43,149 bases of DNA, taken from Clostridiales bacterium UBA4644. Lineage in GTDB: Bacteria > Bacillota > Clostridia > Oscillospirales > Butyricicoccaceae. The position numbers and the translations under genes were made by a program. Below are positions 21,816 through 30,547 of the stretch, piece by piece (positions within the stretch are counted from its first letter, which is position 1; each line of letters starts with the position of its first letter). The stretch is from the NCBI GenBank assembly GCA_002405755.1, contig DHMK01000003.1, positions 1 to 43,149 of the forward strand. The letters are read 5' to 3'. The notes under the pieces were generated by a model, which made no database searches, had not been told where the DNA came from, and was given only the letters and a program-made list of their open reading frames with translations.

Positions 21816-21824
21816 ATTATATCA
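21816..21824 (-). promoter_or_regulatory. Extended -10 promoter of the RNA candidate
   Basis: On the minus strand TGATATAAT (21824-21816) is a perfect extended -10 (TGnTATAAT). The -35 region 17 bp upstream is poor. Transcription would start at about 21810, at the base of the long stem. Confidence 0.65.
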
Positions 21825-21867
21825 CACCTTTCCCCGCAGGAAAAGCCCTTTTCCCGATTTTCCCCGC

Positions 21868-21905
21868 AGCAAAAAAGAGGAGCTCCCCTTGGAGCCCCTC
21901 TTCTT
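21868..21905 (-). terminator. Terminator of the peptide importer operon
   Basis: On the minus strand AAGAGGGGCTCC (21905-21894) pairs with GGAGCTCCTCTT and is followed by TTTTTGC. It lies just after the last ATPase gene. Confidence 0.85.
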
Positions 21906-21917
21906 ATGACAGATGTT

Positions 21918-22901
21918 TTATAGCATATGATGGCAAGCCACCAGATGGCCGTCGCCAATATCCTCCAGCGCGGGCATCTCCGCCGCACACTGCTCGGTGG
22001 CAAACCGGCAGCGGGTGCGGAAGGGACAGCCGCTGGGGGGATTCAGCGGGGAGGGCACATCGCCCTCCAAAATGATCCGCTGGCTGGCAGCGGAGGCTCT
22101 GGGATCGGCAATGGGCGCAGCCGACATCAGCGACTGTGTATAAGGATGGCGCATATTGGTATAAAGCTCTTCCACCTCCGCCACCTCCACCAGATGGCCC
22201 AGATACATCACGCCCACCTGATGGGAAATATGCCGGATCATGGAAAGGTCGTGGGAGATGAACAAATAGGTCAGGCCAAGCCGCTCCTGAAAGTCCTCCA
22301 ACAGATTGACCACCTGCGCCTGGATGGATACATCCAGCGCGGAGATCGGTTCGTCGCAGACGATAAACCGCGGCTCCAGACCCAGTGCCCGGGCGATCCC
22401 GATGCGCTGCCGCTGGCCGCCGGAAAACTCATGGGGATAGCGGTTGGCATGGTCATCCTTCAGGCCTACCATGTGCAGCAGCTCCAGTACCCGTTCATCC
22501 TGCTCCTTTTTGCTGCCGACCATCTTCTGCAGCCGCAGCGGCCCGCCAACGATCTCATTCACCGTCTGGCGGGGATCCAGAGAGGTCATGGGGTCCTGAA
22601 AGATCATCTGCAGCTCCCGGCGCATAGGGAAAAACTCCTTATCAGTCATTGCTGTAAGATCCTTGCCGTCGTAGATCACCTTTCCCGCCGTGGCCTGATG
22701 CAGCTTCAGGATCGTACGGCCCACCGTCGTCTTGCCGCAGCCGGATTCTCCCACCAGACCGAAGGTCCTGCCCCGCTGGATGGAAAAGGAAACATCATCC
22801 ACCGCTTTCAATACGCCGTCATGTTTGCTCAAGCCCTTTCCACGCACGGGAAAATGCATTTTCAGGCCCTGTACATCCAGTAATACTCTATTCTCCTCCA
22901 T
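21918..22901 (-). CDS. Peptide ABC importer ATPase, OppF/DppF type
   Basis: This 327-aa ATPase has Walker A GESGCGKTTVG (~res 51-61), Q-loop FQDPMTSLDPR, signature SGGQRQRIGIARAL, Walker B FIVCDEPISALD and H-loop FISHDLS. The C-terminal oligopeptide-transporter extension has Cys-containing PSGCPFRTRC and a second CAAEMP segment, a site for a regulatory iron-sulfur centre in some relatives. It is the fifth and last gene of the importer operon, starting 9 bp after the stop of the other ATPase. It pairs with that ATPase as a heterodimer under the two permeases. Substrates would be di- or oligopeptides. Confidence 0.92.
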   Translation of the reverse strand: MEENRVLLDVQGLKMHFPVRGKGLSKHDGVLKAVDDVSFSIQRGRTFGLVGESGCGKTTVGRTILKLHQATAGKVIYDGKDLTAMTDKEFFPMRRELQMIFQDPMTSLDPRQTVNEIVGGPLRLQKMVGSKKEQDERVLELLHMVGLKDDHANRYPHEFSGGQRQRIGIARALGLEPRFIVCDEPISALDVSIQAQVVNLLEDFQERLGLTYLFISHDLSMIRHISHQVGVMYLGHLVEVAEVEELYTNMRHPYTQSLMSAAPIADPRASAASQRIILEGDVPSPLNPPSGCPFRTRCRFATEQCAAEMPALEDIGDGHLVACHHML

Positions 22902-22910
22902 GATTGCACC

Positions 22911-23903
22911 TCAATTCTGCATGGATTTGACCTGGGGATGATGCAGCCAACAGGCTGCCCGATGCTTGGGGGCGAGCTCCGTCAGCTCCGCCGGCGCCAT
23001 GCTGCAGATCTGCATGGCCTTGGGGCAGCGGGCCGCAAAGGGACAGCCCACCGGCGGATTCATCAGATCCGGCGGACTTCCGGGAATGGGGATCAGCTTT
23101 TCTCTGGAGCCGGACCCATCTCCGGGAACCGACCGCAGCAGGCCCTCAGTGTAGGGATGGCCCGGGGCATAGAAGATATCCTCCACAGAGCCCTCCTCCA
23201 TGATCTTTCCGCCGTACATGACCATCACCCGGCTGCAGACGCTGGCGATCACGCCCAGATCGTGGGTGATCAGGATGGTAGCCGTGGAAAATTTATCCTT
23301 CAGTTCCGCCATCAGCTCCATAATCTGCGCTTGAATGGTCACATCCAGCGCCGTGGTCGGCTCGTCTGCGATGAGCAGCTTTGGCGTGCAGCACATGGCG
23401 ATGGCGATCATCACCCGCTGCCGCATACCGCCGGAAAGCTCATGGGGATATTGCTTCAGCCGCTTTTCCGGCTCATTGATGCCCACCAGCCGGAGCATCT
23501 CCAGCGCTCTCTCCTTCGCCGCTGCGCGGGACATTTTCTGATGCTGCCGCAGCGGCTCCATCAGCTGGTTCCCGATGGTATATAGGGGATTCAGCGAGGT
23601 CATAGGATCCTGAAAGATCATGCCGATGCTGCTGCCCAGCAGCTTGCGCATCTGTTTGCGGCTCTGTTTCTGCAGATCCATGCCGTCAAACAGGATGGCG
23701 TCGGCCCGAACGGCGGCATTATCCGCCAGCAGCTGCATGACAGACATCATGCTGACGCTCTTGCCGCAGCCGGATTCTCCGATAATGCCGATAAACTCGC
23801 CGGCGTCTACATAAAGGCTCACGCCGCGCACCGCCTGAACGATCCCGCCGCCGGTGGCAAAGTTGGTGCGAAGGTTTTTTACTTCCAATAAATGCTCGCT
23901 CAT
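22911..23903 (-). CDS. Peptide ABC importer ATPase, OppD/DppD type
   Basis: This 330-aa ATPase has Walker A GESGCGKSVSM (~res 41-51), IFQDPMTSLNPLYTIG, signature LSGGMRQRVMIAIAM, Walker B LIADEPTTALD and H-loop ITHDLGV. The C-terminal Opp extension contains PPVGCPFAARCPKAM and CSMAP. AGGAGG precedes ATG 23903-23901. It lies between the OppC-type permease and the OppF-type ATPase, the standard order. Confidence 0.92.
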   Translation of the reverse strand: MSEHLLEVKNLRTNFATGGGIVQAVRGVSLYVDAGEFIGIIGESGCGKSVSMMSVMQLLADNAAVRADAILFDGMDLQKQSRKQMRKLLGSSIGMIFQDPMTSLNPLYTIGNQLMEPLRQHQKMSRAAAKERALEMLRLVGINEPEKRLKQYPHELSGGMRQRVMIAIAMCCTPKLLIADEPTTALDVTIQAQIMELMAELKDKFSTATILITHDLGVIASVCSRVMVMYGGKIMEEGSVEDIFYAPGHPYTEGLLRSVPGDGSGSREKLIPIPGSPPDLMNPPVGCPFAARCPKAMQICSMAPAELTELAPKHRAACWLHHPQVKSMQN

Positions 23904-23922
23904 ATCCTTGCTCCTCCCTTGC

Positions 23923-24897
23923 TCATTTCTTCAGGCGGGAATCCAGCGCGTCCCGCAGCCCATCGCCGATAAAATTCAGCGCAAACATGGTCAGGCTGAT
24001 GGCTGCGGCGGGATAGATCATCAGATAGGGATACAAGCCCATGACCTTCATCCCATCGTTGGCCAGCGTTCCCCAACTGGCCACGGGGACCGCGATGCCA
24101 ATGCCGATAAAGCTCAGGAATGCCTCCTCAAAAATGGCGGCAGGCACCAGCGAGGAAACCGTGACGATGATGGGGCCGATGCTGTTGGGGATCAGGTGCC
24201 GGAGCAGGATCTGAAAATCCGTCTCCCCCGCCACCTTGGCGGCCATGGCAAAGTCCTGATTACGGATGGACAGGATCTGTGCACGGGTCTGCCGGGCCGT
24301 GCTGAACCAGTAGGTCAGACACAGCGCGATCAGAATACTCTGCAGATTAGAGCCGAGGAACATCATCAGCAGGATGATATACAGCAGTGAGGGGACTGCG
24401 GCGAAAATATCTACGATGCGCATTAGGATCATGTCCACCTTGCCGCCAAAGAAGCCCGCGATGCCGCCGTAGAGCGCGCCGATGACCATATTGACCAGCG
24501 CGGCCACAAAGCCGATGGTCAAGCTGATCCGTGCGCCGTAAGCGATCCGGGTAAACAGATCCCGGCCGAACATATCGGTCCCCAACAGATGTTGGGCGTT
24601 AGGTGTCTGATAGATGGCATCATAATCCTGCTGCTCATAGGTATACGGGCTGAAGATCGGCCCGAACACAGCCAGTAGGATCATCAGAAAAATAAAGATA
24701 AACCCGATGACGGCCAGCGGATCCGCCTTGATCTTCCTGTAAGCGTTCTGCCAATAGGAGATGCTGGGCCGGTTGATCTGATCCATGACCCGTTCCGCCT
24801 CGTCCATAGGCTGAAACAGCTCCTGAGGGATATCTAAGCTCTCCATGGTATAGGGCGGCTCCGGAATGTGTGGAAACATATTGATCTTTTTTGCCAT
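23923..24897 (-). CDS. Peptide ABC importer permease, OppC/DppC type
   Basis: This 324-aa inner-membrane permease has a ~60-residue cytoplasmic N-terminal extension, one helix (AVIGFIFIFLMILLAVFGPIF), a periplasmic loop with the family motif HLLGTDMFGRDLFTRI (~res 115-130), and then five more helices. The EAA-type cytoplasmic loop includes AAKVAGETDFQILLRHLIPN, which contacts the ATPases. The length is normal. It partners the OppB-type permease encoded 13 bp upstream. Confidence 0.92.
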   Translation of the reverse strand: MAKKINMFPHIPEPPYTMESLDIPQELFQPMDEAERVMDQINRPSISYWQNAYRKIKADPLAVIGFIFIFLMILLAVFGPIFSPYTYEQQDYDAIYQTPNAQHLLGTDMFGRDLFTRIAYGARISLTIGFVAALVNMVIGALYGGIAGFFGGKVDMILMRIVDIFAAVPSLLYIILLMMFLGSNLQSILIALCLTYWFSTARQTRAQILSIRNQDFAMAAKVAGETDFQILLRHLIPNSIGPIIVTVSSLVPAAIFEEAFLSFIGIGIAVPVASWGTLANDGMKVMGLYPYLMIYPAAAISLTMFALNFIGDGLRDALDSRLKK

Positions 24898-24910
24898 AGC
24901 TGCTCCCTCC

Positions 24911-25837
24911 TTACTGATCCAGCTTCACGCGGGGATCAATGATCGCGTAGGCGATATCCACCAGCAGTGTGCAAAGCATGATAAATGCCCCATAGAAGAT
25001 CGTCAGGCCCATGATGACCGTATAGTCCCGGTCGCCAACGGCGTTGACGAAATACCGGCCGATACCCGGGATCATGAACAGGCGCTCGATGGCAAAGCTG
25101 CCGGTGGTCAGCGCGGCCACCAGCGGCCCCAGATAGGTGATCACAGGGAGAATGGCATTGCGCACCATATGCTTGCCGATGACCTTGCCCTCCGGAACGC
25201 CCTTGGAGCGGGCCGTGCGCACATAATCCTGCCGGGAGACCTCCAGCATGGAGGAGCGCATGAGACGGGTGATATGGGCGATGGGCGCCAGACAGAGACA
25301 GGCCACCGGCAGAATGAAATGCTTCATCTCGCCCCAGCCGGTGTTGGGAAGCACGCCCCACTTCATGCAGAACAGATACATCAGCAGCATGGCTATGACA
25401 AATGTGGGGATGGAGATGCCGATGGTGGCAATGATCATGGCTGCCATGTCTGACCACGTCCCCCGCTTCAGCGCCGCCACGATCCCCAGCGGGATGCCAA
25501 TGACCAACGCAACGATAATGGCCACCGCGCCCACCTGCGCAGACGCCGGGAAGCCGCCGATGATCAGCTCGTCCACCGTATAATTCACTTTTTTATAGGA
25601 AACACCCATGTCGCCCTGCAGCAGCTTGCTCAGATAGTTCAGATACTGCTCGAAGACCGGCTTGTCCAGGCCGTAGCGCGCCCGGATGGCCTGGACGATC
25701 TCCGGGTTCAGGTCCTTCTGCTCGCCGGCGCTGAAGGGTCCGCCCGGGATCGCCCGGGTCAGGAAAAAGGTGATCGTAATGAGAAAAAACATAGAGATCA
25801 CTGCCGCGATCACGCGTTTGATTATATATCTTACCAT
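24911..25837 (-). CDS. Peptide ABC importer permease, OppB/DppB type
   Basis: This 308-aa permease starts MVRYIIKRVIAAVISMFFL, the typical first helix, followed by TRAIPGGPF, the conserved LGLDKP-like segment (RYGLDKPVF), and a short periplasmic loop. It has six helices in all. The ATPase-contact loop carries VRTARSKGVPEGKVIGKHMVRN. It follows the binding-protein gene after a 105-bp gap with a very stable hairpin (25882-25912), a layout that lets the binding protein be made in excess. Confidence 0.92.
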   Translation of the reverse strand: MVRYIIKRVIAAVISMFFLITITFFLTRAIPGGPFSAGEQKDLNPEIVQAIRARYGLDKPVFEQYLNYLSKLLQGDMGVSYKKVNYTVDELIIGGFPASAQVGAVAIIVALVIGIPLGIVAALKRGTWSDMAAMIIATIGISIPTFVIAMLLMYLFCMKWGVLPNTGWGEMKHFILPVACLCLAPIAHITRLMRSSMLEVSRQDYVRTARSKGVPEGKVIGKHMVRNAILPVITYLGPLVAALTTGSFAIERLFMIPGIGRYFVNAVGDRDYTVIMGLTIFYGAFIMLCTLLVDIAYAIIDPRVKLDQ

Positions 25838-25881
25838 AGAAATACCACCGTTTCTCTTTCATTTTCAAGTCGAAAATTGCA

Positions 25882-25912
25882 GCAGGGCCGCGGGGCTTGC
25901 CCGCGGCCCTGC
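25882..25912. promoter_or_regulatory. Stable intercistronic hairpin between binding protein and permease genes
   Basis: A perfect 13-bp stem (GCAGGGCCGCGGG at 25882-25894 and its complement at 25900-25912) with a 5-base loop and no immediate T tract. It probably protects the upstream binding-protein mRNA or limits read-through. Confidence 0.7.
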
Positions 25913-25942
25913 AAAGGCTATCTGTCAGCGGCGTTTCGCTTT

Positions 25943-27565
25943 TTATTTCTGCCGTGCATACTGGAAGAACACGTGGCCGATATAGCTCTTGACGATGCCC
26001 TCGATGTTGGGATTGATCAGGATCGTGTCGCAGTAAAAATACACCGGGATCACAGGCATATCGTCGATCAGGACCTTTTCCGCCTCACGGAACAGCTCCA
26101 TGCGGGCCTCATAATCGGTCTCCTTATAGGTCTCCTTCAACAGCCGGTCATATTCGATCGCCGCATCGTTGTGCCAGCGGGCATCCTTCAGCGTGCCGTC
26201 CGCATTGACCTCGCGGTATTCCTCCCAGAGGAACATATTGGTGTTGGGATCGTCAAAGTCACCGGTCCAGCCGTCGTCGGCGATGTCCCAGTTTTCGGTG
26301 TCAAACACATCCCAGTAAGTGGAGGATTCATAGGAAACGATCTCCACATTCACGCCGATGGCCTTCCACATGTTCTGCAGTGCCTGGGCCCGGTTGGTGG
26401 CCGTATTGTAGCAGATGTAGGTATAGGTGGGCAGGCCCTCGCCGTTGGGATAGCCGGCGTCGGCCAGCAGCTGCTTTGCCTTCTCCAGATCGTATTCCAC
26501 CAGCTTGCCGCCGTTCTTCTCGTCGGCAACATCGCGCCACTGCTTGCCGTCCCAATGGATGCCATAGGGCACCAGACCAGTAGCCGCCTTGTGGGCGCAG
26601 CCCTCGATCTTGATGAGCATATCCCGGTCAATGGCATAAGCCAGCGCCTTGCGGATGCGATTATCGGTGATGTGCGCGGTATTGCAGGTGATGTAACGGA
26701 CACCGATCTTTTCCGCCGCATAATAATCCGGCTTGCCCTGGTAGGTCTGCTCCGCTTCCGCGCTCAGATTGTCGGAAACATCGATCTCTCCGTTTTTATA
26801 GGAGGAGAGCTCCACGGCTTCGTCATCGATCCACTTAAAGTTCAGCTTATCCACCTGAACATTGTCCGCGTCATAATAATAGGGATTCTTTTCCGTCTTG
26901 AAGCTTACCTGGTCAACGATCTCCGTGACGCGGAAGGCGCCGTTGGTGATATAGGTCTCGGGGTTCTTGGCCCAGTTGGCGTTGGCTTCCATCACATCCA
27001 CCTTATAGGGGATGTAGGTGCAGGCCACATCCAGGAAATAGGTGCAGGGATTTTCCAGCGTGATCTCCAGGTTATGATCGTCGATCGCCTTGAAGCCGAC
27101 CTCGTCCCAGGAGCATTCACCCAGACGGTACTTTTCGCTGTTCTTGACATACTTCTTCAGGTCATAGCCGCGGCAATTGACCTCGGGGCGCATATGATAT
27201 TCAAAGCCTCTCACCCAGTCGTGAGCGTTCAGCTCGGATCCATCAGACCATTTGCTGTTCTCCCGGATGTGGAACTTCCAGACCAGGCCGTCGTCGCTGA
27301 CGGAGTAATCGTCTGCATAGGCCAGCTCGGCGACGCCCTGGGCGCTGATGCGGGTCAGGCCGCAATAAATATTATACATGACGATGGAGGTTGCCGCGTA
27401 ATTGCTGGTGATGGGATCCATCGCCTCTGGCTGCTCGCCGTTGCTGTAGGTGATGACGAACTCATCCGAGTTTTGCTTGTTGCCGGATTCGTTGTTCCCG
27501 TTGCCGCAGGCGCACAAAGTGAACACCATGGCAGTCAGAAGAAACAGTGCGATCAATTTTTTCAT
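25943..27565 (-). CDS. Peptide ABC importer substrate-binding lipoprotein, OppA/DppA type (SBP family 5)
   Basis: This 540-aa lipoprotein starts at ATG 27565-27563 with AAGGAGG upstream; an upstream extension to 27598 lacks a site. The signal peptide MKKLIALFLLTAMVFTLCAC ends in a lipobox with Cys20 (Cys18 is possible). The mature part is a family 5 solute-binding protein: EAMDPITSNYA near the start, the WKFHIRENSKWSDGSELNAHD motif region (~res 95-120), and a DPNTNMFLWEEY-type C-terminal lobe. It captures peptides outside the membrane for the four downstream subunits. Its promoter faces an AraC-type regulator gene across a repeat-rich intergenic region, so induction by that regulator is likely. 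Confidence 0.92.
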   Translation of the reverse strand: MKKLIALFLLTAMVFTLCACGNGNNESGNKQNSDEFVITYSNGEQPEAMDPITSNYAATSIVMYNIYCGLTRISAQGVAELAYADDYSVSDDGLVWKFHIRENSKWSDGSELNAHDWVRGFEYHMRPEVNCRGYDLKKYVKNSEKYRLGECSWDEVGFKAIDDHNLEITLENPCTYFLDVACTYIPYKVDVMEANANWAKNPETYITNGAFRVTEIVDQVSFKTEKNPYYYDADNVQVDKLNFKWIDDEAVELSSYKNGEIDVSDNLSAEAEQTYQGKPDYYAAEKIGVRYITCNTAHITDNRIRKALAYAIDRDMLIKIEGCAHKAATGLVPYGIHWDGKQWRDVADEKNGGKLVEYDLEKAKQLLADAGYPNGEGLPTYTYICYNTATNRAQALQNMWKAIGVNVEIVSYESSTYWDVFDTENWDIADDGWTGDFDDPNTNMFLWEEYREVNADGTLKDARWHNDAAIEYDRLLKETYKETDYEARMELFREAEKVLIDDMPVIPVYFYCDTILINPNIEGIVKSYIGHVFFQYARQK

Positions 27566-27693
27566 ACTTGGGGCCTCCTTTTGACTTTTCATTATCATAA
27601 AGCTGCTTTGCGCTTTATTACAGAGAAAATCGCCGGGGAAGGCTGTTCCTTGCTGTGTTCTTTTATGAACGGCCCGTGTATTTTTATGCCCCT

Positions 27694-27722
27694 ATTCTAC
27701 ACGGTAGCGCCTGCTATCACAA
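27694..27722 (-). promoter_or_regulatory. Promoter of the peptide importer operon
   Basis: On the minus strand TTGTGA (27722-27717), 17-bp spacer, TAGAAT (27699-27694), leaving a ~120-nt leader. The -35 abuts the direct repeats at 27722-27758. Confidence 0.65.
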
Positions 27723-27758
27723 TTGCAATTTCTATCTGCATTGCAATTTCTCTTGCAT
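27722..27758. promoter_or_regulatory. Candidate AraC-family operator (direct repeats) in the divergent promoter region
   Basis: ATTGCAATTTCT occurs at 27722-27733 and 27740-27751 (18-bp period), followed by a related TTGCATTTTTTCT from 27753. The AATTGCAATT core is itself palindromic. The repeats lie between the divergent promoters and touch the -35 of both, the usual place for an AraC-type activator. Confidence 0.55.
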
Positions 27759-27781
27759 TTTTTCTCTTTCTTTGTTATAAT
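27753..27781 (+). promoter_or_regulatory. Promoter of the AraC-type regulator
   Basis: TTGCAT (27753-27758), 17-bp spacer, TATAAT (27776-27781), ~100 bp before ATG 27883. Confidence 0.7.
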
Positions 27782-27882
27782 AGGTGTTGAATACCCAAAT
27801 ACATTGTCATTTTATTGTGCATTTAGCCGGTTTTTGATTTTCTTCCCTCGCCTCGCAAAATCTTCCTTACGGAGGTCTGACT

Positions 27883-28748
27883 ATGATCACACTGACCCGT
27901 TCTCTTTCCTTCAGCGCCGGCGCAGAATATTTTCTCTATGAGGATACCCGCCGGGATTTTACCACCGCATCCCACTCCCATGCCTTTTATCAGTTTTATC
28001 TGGTGCTGGACGGCAGCCTTCTGCATCAGCAGAACAACCAGCACTATGAGCCCGGCCCCCGGGATCTGATCTTCACCCCAGCCGAGGTCTGGCATGCTCT
28101 GGATTTTTTTGAAAGACCTGCTCGCTATTATTGTCTGTCCTTCACCTCGTCCATGGCCGCAGAGGTTTTTGCCCGCTTTCCCCGTTTGACGCCGGAGGAC
28201 CTGGGCCAGCAGTGCTTTTTCATCTTTCCGTGCCGCTGACTGAGCGGCTGGCGGCTTTGCTTCGTCTGCTGCTCAGCGAGCAGGCCCTGCCCTATCAGGT
28301 GAGCCAGAGCTCGGGGCCGCTGCTGTCCAAGGCGATCCTTCTGGAATTCCTTCGTTCCCTGGAGCCCATGCAGGACGCAGCGCTGTCTCATTCCTCTGCG
28401 GAAGCAGCTGTGGAGCAATGCGTGGCCTATATCGCCGCCCATTATGCCGAAGAATTGACCATCGACCGATTGGCCCAACTATGCACTCTGTCCAAATCCG
28501 ATCTTTACCGGCAGTTTCCCCGCGTCACCGGCAAGACCGTCCGCAGATTCATCTCCGACCAGCGCATCCTTGCGGCGGCTCAGCTGGTGGGCGAGACGGA
28601 TCTGCCCATCTCCCGGATCGCCGAACGGGTGGGCTATCAGGATTTTTCCACCTTCTACCGCAACTTTATCCGTCTGGTGGGCACTCCGCCTTCCGAATAC
28701 CGGAAGCGGGCCACGCCGCTGCTGGAGCAGTATTCCTCCGAGCCTTGA
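27883..28748 (+). pseudogene. AraC-family transcriptional regulator, frameshifted as sequenced
   Basis: The first frame (ATG 27883, GGAGG at ~27870) gives an AraC-type cupin sensor (HSHAFYQFYLVLDG, then PRDLIFTPAEVWHAL) and stops at 28239. The frame from about 28221 to 28748 holds a helical linker and a complete AraC/XylS DNA-binding domain with two helix-turn-helix units (LTIDRLAQLCTLSKSDLYRQF and ISRIAERVGYQDFSTFYRNF). Adding one T to the five-T run at 28216-28220 joins the frames as QQCFF-HLSVPL and gives one ~288-aa regulator of normal size. It is divergent from the peptide importer operon and probably its regulator. This is either a true or phase-variable frameshift or a sequencing error. 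Confidence 0.85.
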
Positions 28749-28781
28749 AGCAGACAAGCCGCCGTAGTCTGCCCGTCCTTG

Positions 28782-28829
28782 CCGGAAAAGAAAAAGCTCC
28801 CCACAGAGGGGGAGCCTTTTCTTTTCCGG
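28782..28829. terminator. Bidirectional terminator between AraC-type gene and DUF1846 gene
   Basis: A long inverted repeat, CCGGAAAAGAAAAAGCTCCCC with its near-perfect complement, separated by a six-base loop. A and T tracts lie on the two sides, serving both convergent genes. Confidence 0.85.
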
Positions 28830-28831
28830 CT

Positions 28832-30316
28832 TTATTTATGATAAAGCTTTTTCGTCTGATAGGCGGGGTCGCAGGTGAGATGGATGCCCAGCTTCCGATA
28901 GATATCCGCGTCCACCTGAGGCAGGATCACCGTGGAATGGGCCTCGCAGCCCCGGAGGTCGGAAAGATGGGCGCAGGCCCGCTGGGCCTCGCCGCTGAGC
29001 GCCGCGCTGATGGACAGCGCCACCAGCACCTCGTCGGAATGGAGCCGGGGATTATGATTGCCCAGCACCTCCGTCTTCAGGCTCTGGATGGGCCCGATGA
29101 CGCCGCGAGTGATCAGATTGTCCTCCCGCGGGATGCGGCAAATGCCCTTCACCGCGTTGAGCAGGGCCGCCGCAGAGGGGCCAAGCAGATCGGAGGTGCG
29201 GCCCGTTACCAGCCGCCCGTCCGGCAGCTGGATGGCCACGGCAGGCTTTCCCGTTTCCTCCGCCCTGGCCTGCGCCGCCGCCACCACCGGCCGGTCGGCA
29301 GAGCTGATGCCCAGCATCCGCATGAGCATCTCGATCTTCTCCACGGCGGCCTCCGTCCCCGTGCCCTTGCGCAGATCGCACAGCGCGCCGTAATACCGCC
29401 GGATGATCTCCGCCTTGGAGGCCTGGCAGCAGGCCTCGTCGTCCACGATGGCGTAGCCCGCCATATTGACGCCCATATCCGTAGGCGAATGATAGGGGCT
29501 GCTGCCGTTGATGCGCTCAAACATGGCGTTCAGAACGGGGAAGGCCTCCACATCCCGGTTATAATTCACGGTTGTGACGCCGTAATGCTCCAGATGATAG
29601 GGGTCGATCATGTTCACATCGTTGAGATCGGCGGTGGCCGCCTCATAGGCCAGGTTCACCGGATGCTTCAGCGGCAGGTTCCAGATGGGGAAGGTCTCAA
29701 ACTTGGCGTAACCGGCGTTGACGCCGTGAAGATTCTCATGATACAGCTGGCTCAGACAGACGGCCAGCTTGCCGGAGCCGGGGCCGGGGGCCGTCACCAC
29801 CACCAGCGGCCGCTGGGTCTCCACAAACTCGTTTTTGCCAAAGCCCTCCTCGCTGATGATGCCGGTGATATTATAGGGATAGCCCTCGATGGGATAATGC
29901 CGGTAGACCCGCAGGCCCAGCTTCTCCAGCTTCTGCTGGAAGGCCTGGGCGGAAAGCTCGCCGTTGTAGCGGGTGATGACCACAGAGCTCACATACAGGC
30001 CAAACTCCCGGAAGGCGTCGATCAGACGAAGCACATCCTGATCGTAGGTGATGCCAAGATCGCCCCGGATCTTGTTTTTGACGATATCCCCGGCGTTGAT
30101 GGCGATGATGATCTCCGCCTTGTCCGCCATGGATTTCAGCATCTGGATCTTGCTGTCCGGCGCAAAGCCCGGCAGCACCCGGGACGCATGGAAATCGTCA
30201 AACAGCTTTCCGCCAAACTCCAGATAAAGCTTTCCTCCAAACTGCTGGATGCGCCGCTGGATCTCCTCCGACTGCCTTGTAATGTAGATCTGATTGTCAA
30301 AGCCCTGCTTCTGCAT
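28832..30316 (-). CDS. DUF1846-family protein
   Basis: This 494-aa cytoplasmic protein matches the DUF1846 family in length and style. It starts MQKQGFDNQIYITRQSE, has LYLEFGGKLFDDFHASRVL (~res 30-48), and carries a P-loop-like PGPGSGKLAVCLSQL segment (~res 177-191). The family is widespread in Firmicutes and structurally solved, but its reaction is not known to me. The ATG at 30316-30314 has only a modest GAAAAGAG site. The 231-bp gap to the divergent nucleotidase gene holds both promoters; I see only a weak TACAAT (about 30491) for the plus-strand gene and nothing firm for this one. Confidence 0.8.
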   Translation of the reverse strand: MQKQGFDNQIYITRQSEEIQRRIQQFGGKLYLEFGGKLFDDFHASRVLPGFAPDSKIQMLKSMADKAEIIIAINAGDIVKNKIRGDLGITYDQDVLRLIDAFREFGLYVSSVVITRYNGELSAQAFQQKLEKLGLRVYRHYPIEGYPYNITGIISEEGFGKNEFVETQRPLVVVTAPGPGSGKLAVCLSQLYHENLHGVNAGYAKFETFPIWNLPLKHPVNLAYEAATADLNDVNMIDPYHLEHYGVTTVNYNRDVEAFPVLNAMFERINGSSPYHSPTDMGVNMAGYAIVDDEACCQASKAEIIRRYYGALCDLRKGTGTEAAVEKIEMLMRMLGISSADRPVVAAAQARAEETGKPAVAIQLPDGRLVTGRTSDLLGPSAAALLNAVKGICRIPREDNLITRGVIGPIQSLKTEVLGNHNPRLHSDEVLVALSISAALSGEAQRACAHLSDLRGCEAHSTVILPQVDADIYRKLGIHLTCDPAYQTKKLYHK

Positions 30317-30547
30317 GCTCTTTTCCCCGTCTTTCCGTCAAAAAGTGACATTTTCGATAACTTATTTATTTTATACCAACCGGCAGGTCCTGACAAGGCT
30401 CAATTTTCACCGCTCCACGCCAAATTTTTCAGAAAATCTTTGTTTATTTTTTCCCCTTTTGCGGGGTTCATTTTTGCCCACGGTTCAGGTACAATCAAGG
30501 TGCGCCTACTGCGGCGCAAATATAAAAAAGAAAGTGAGCGAGATCCC

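Noticed and set aside
21600..22003. Minus-strand ORF of 142 codons across the RNA candidate
   Set aside because: It runs through two intrinsic terminators and the extended -10 promoter and has no ribosome site or recognisable domain; the region is better explained as a structured RNA.
25877..27790. 637-codon plus-strand frame opposite the peptide-binding lipoprotein
   Set aside because: Antisense to a complete family 5 binding protein and covering its promoter; hydrophobic residues are mirrored codon bias.
28418..30547. Long N-terminal extension of the 5'-nucleotidase frame
   Set aside because: The frame happens to be open through the AraC-type gene and opposite DUF1846. A perfect signal peptide starts at 30548, so the upstream part is not coding in this frame.
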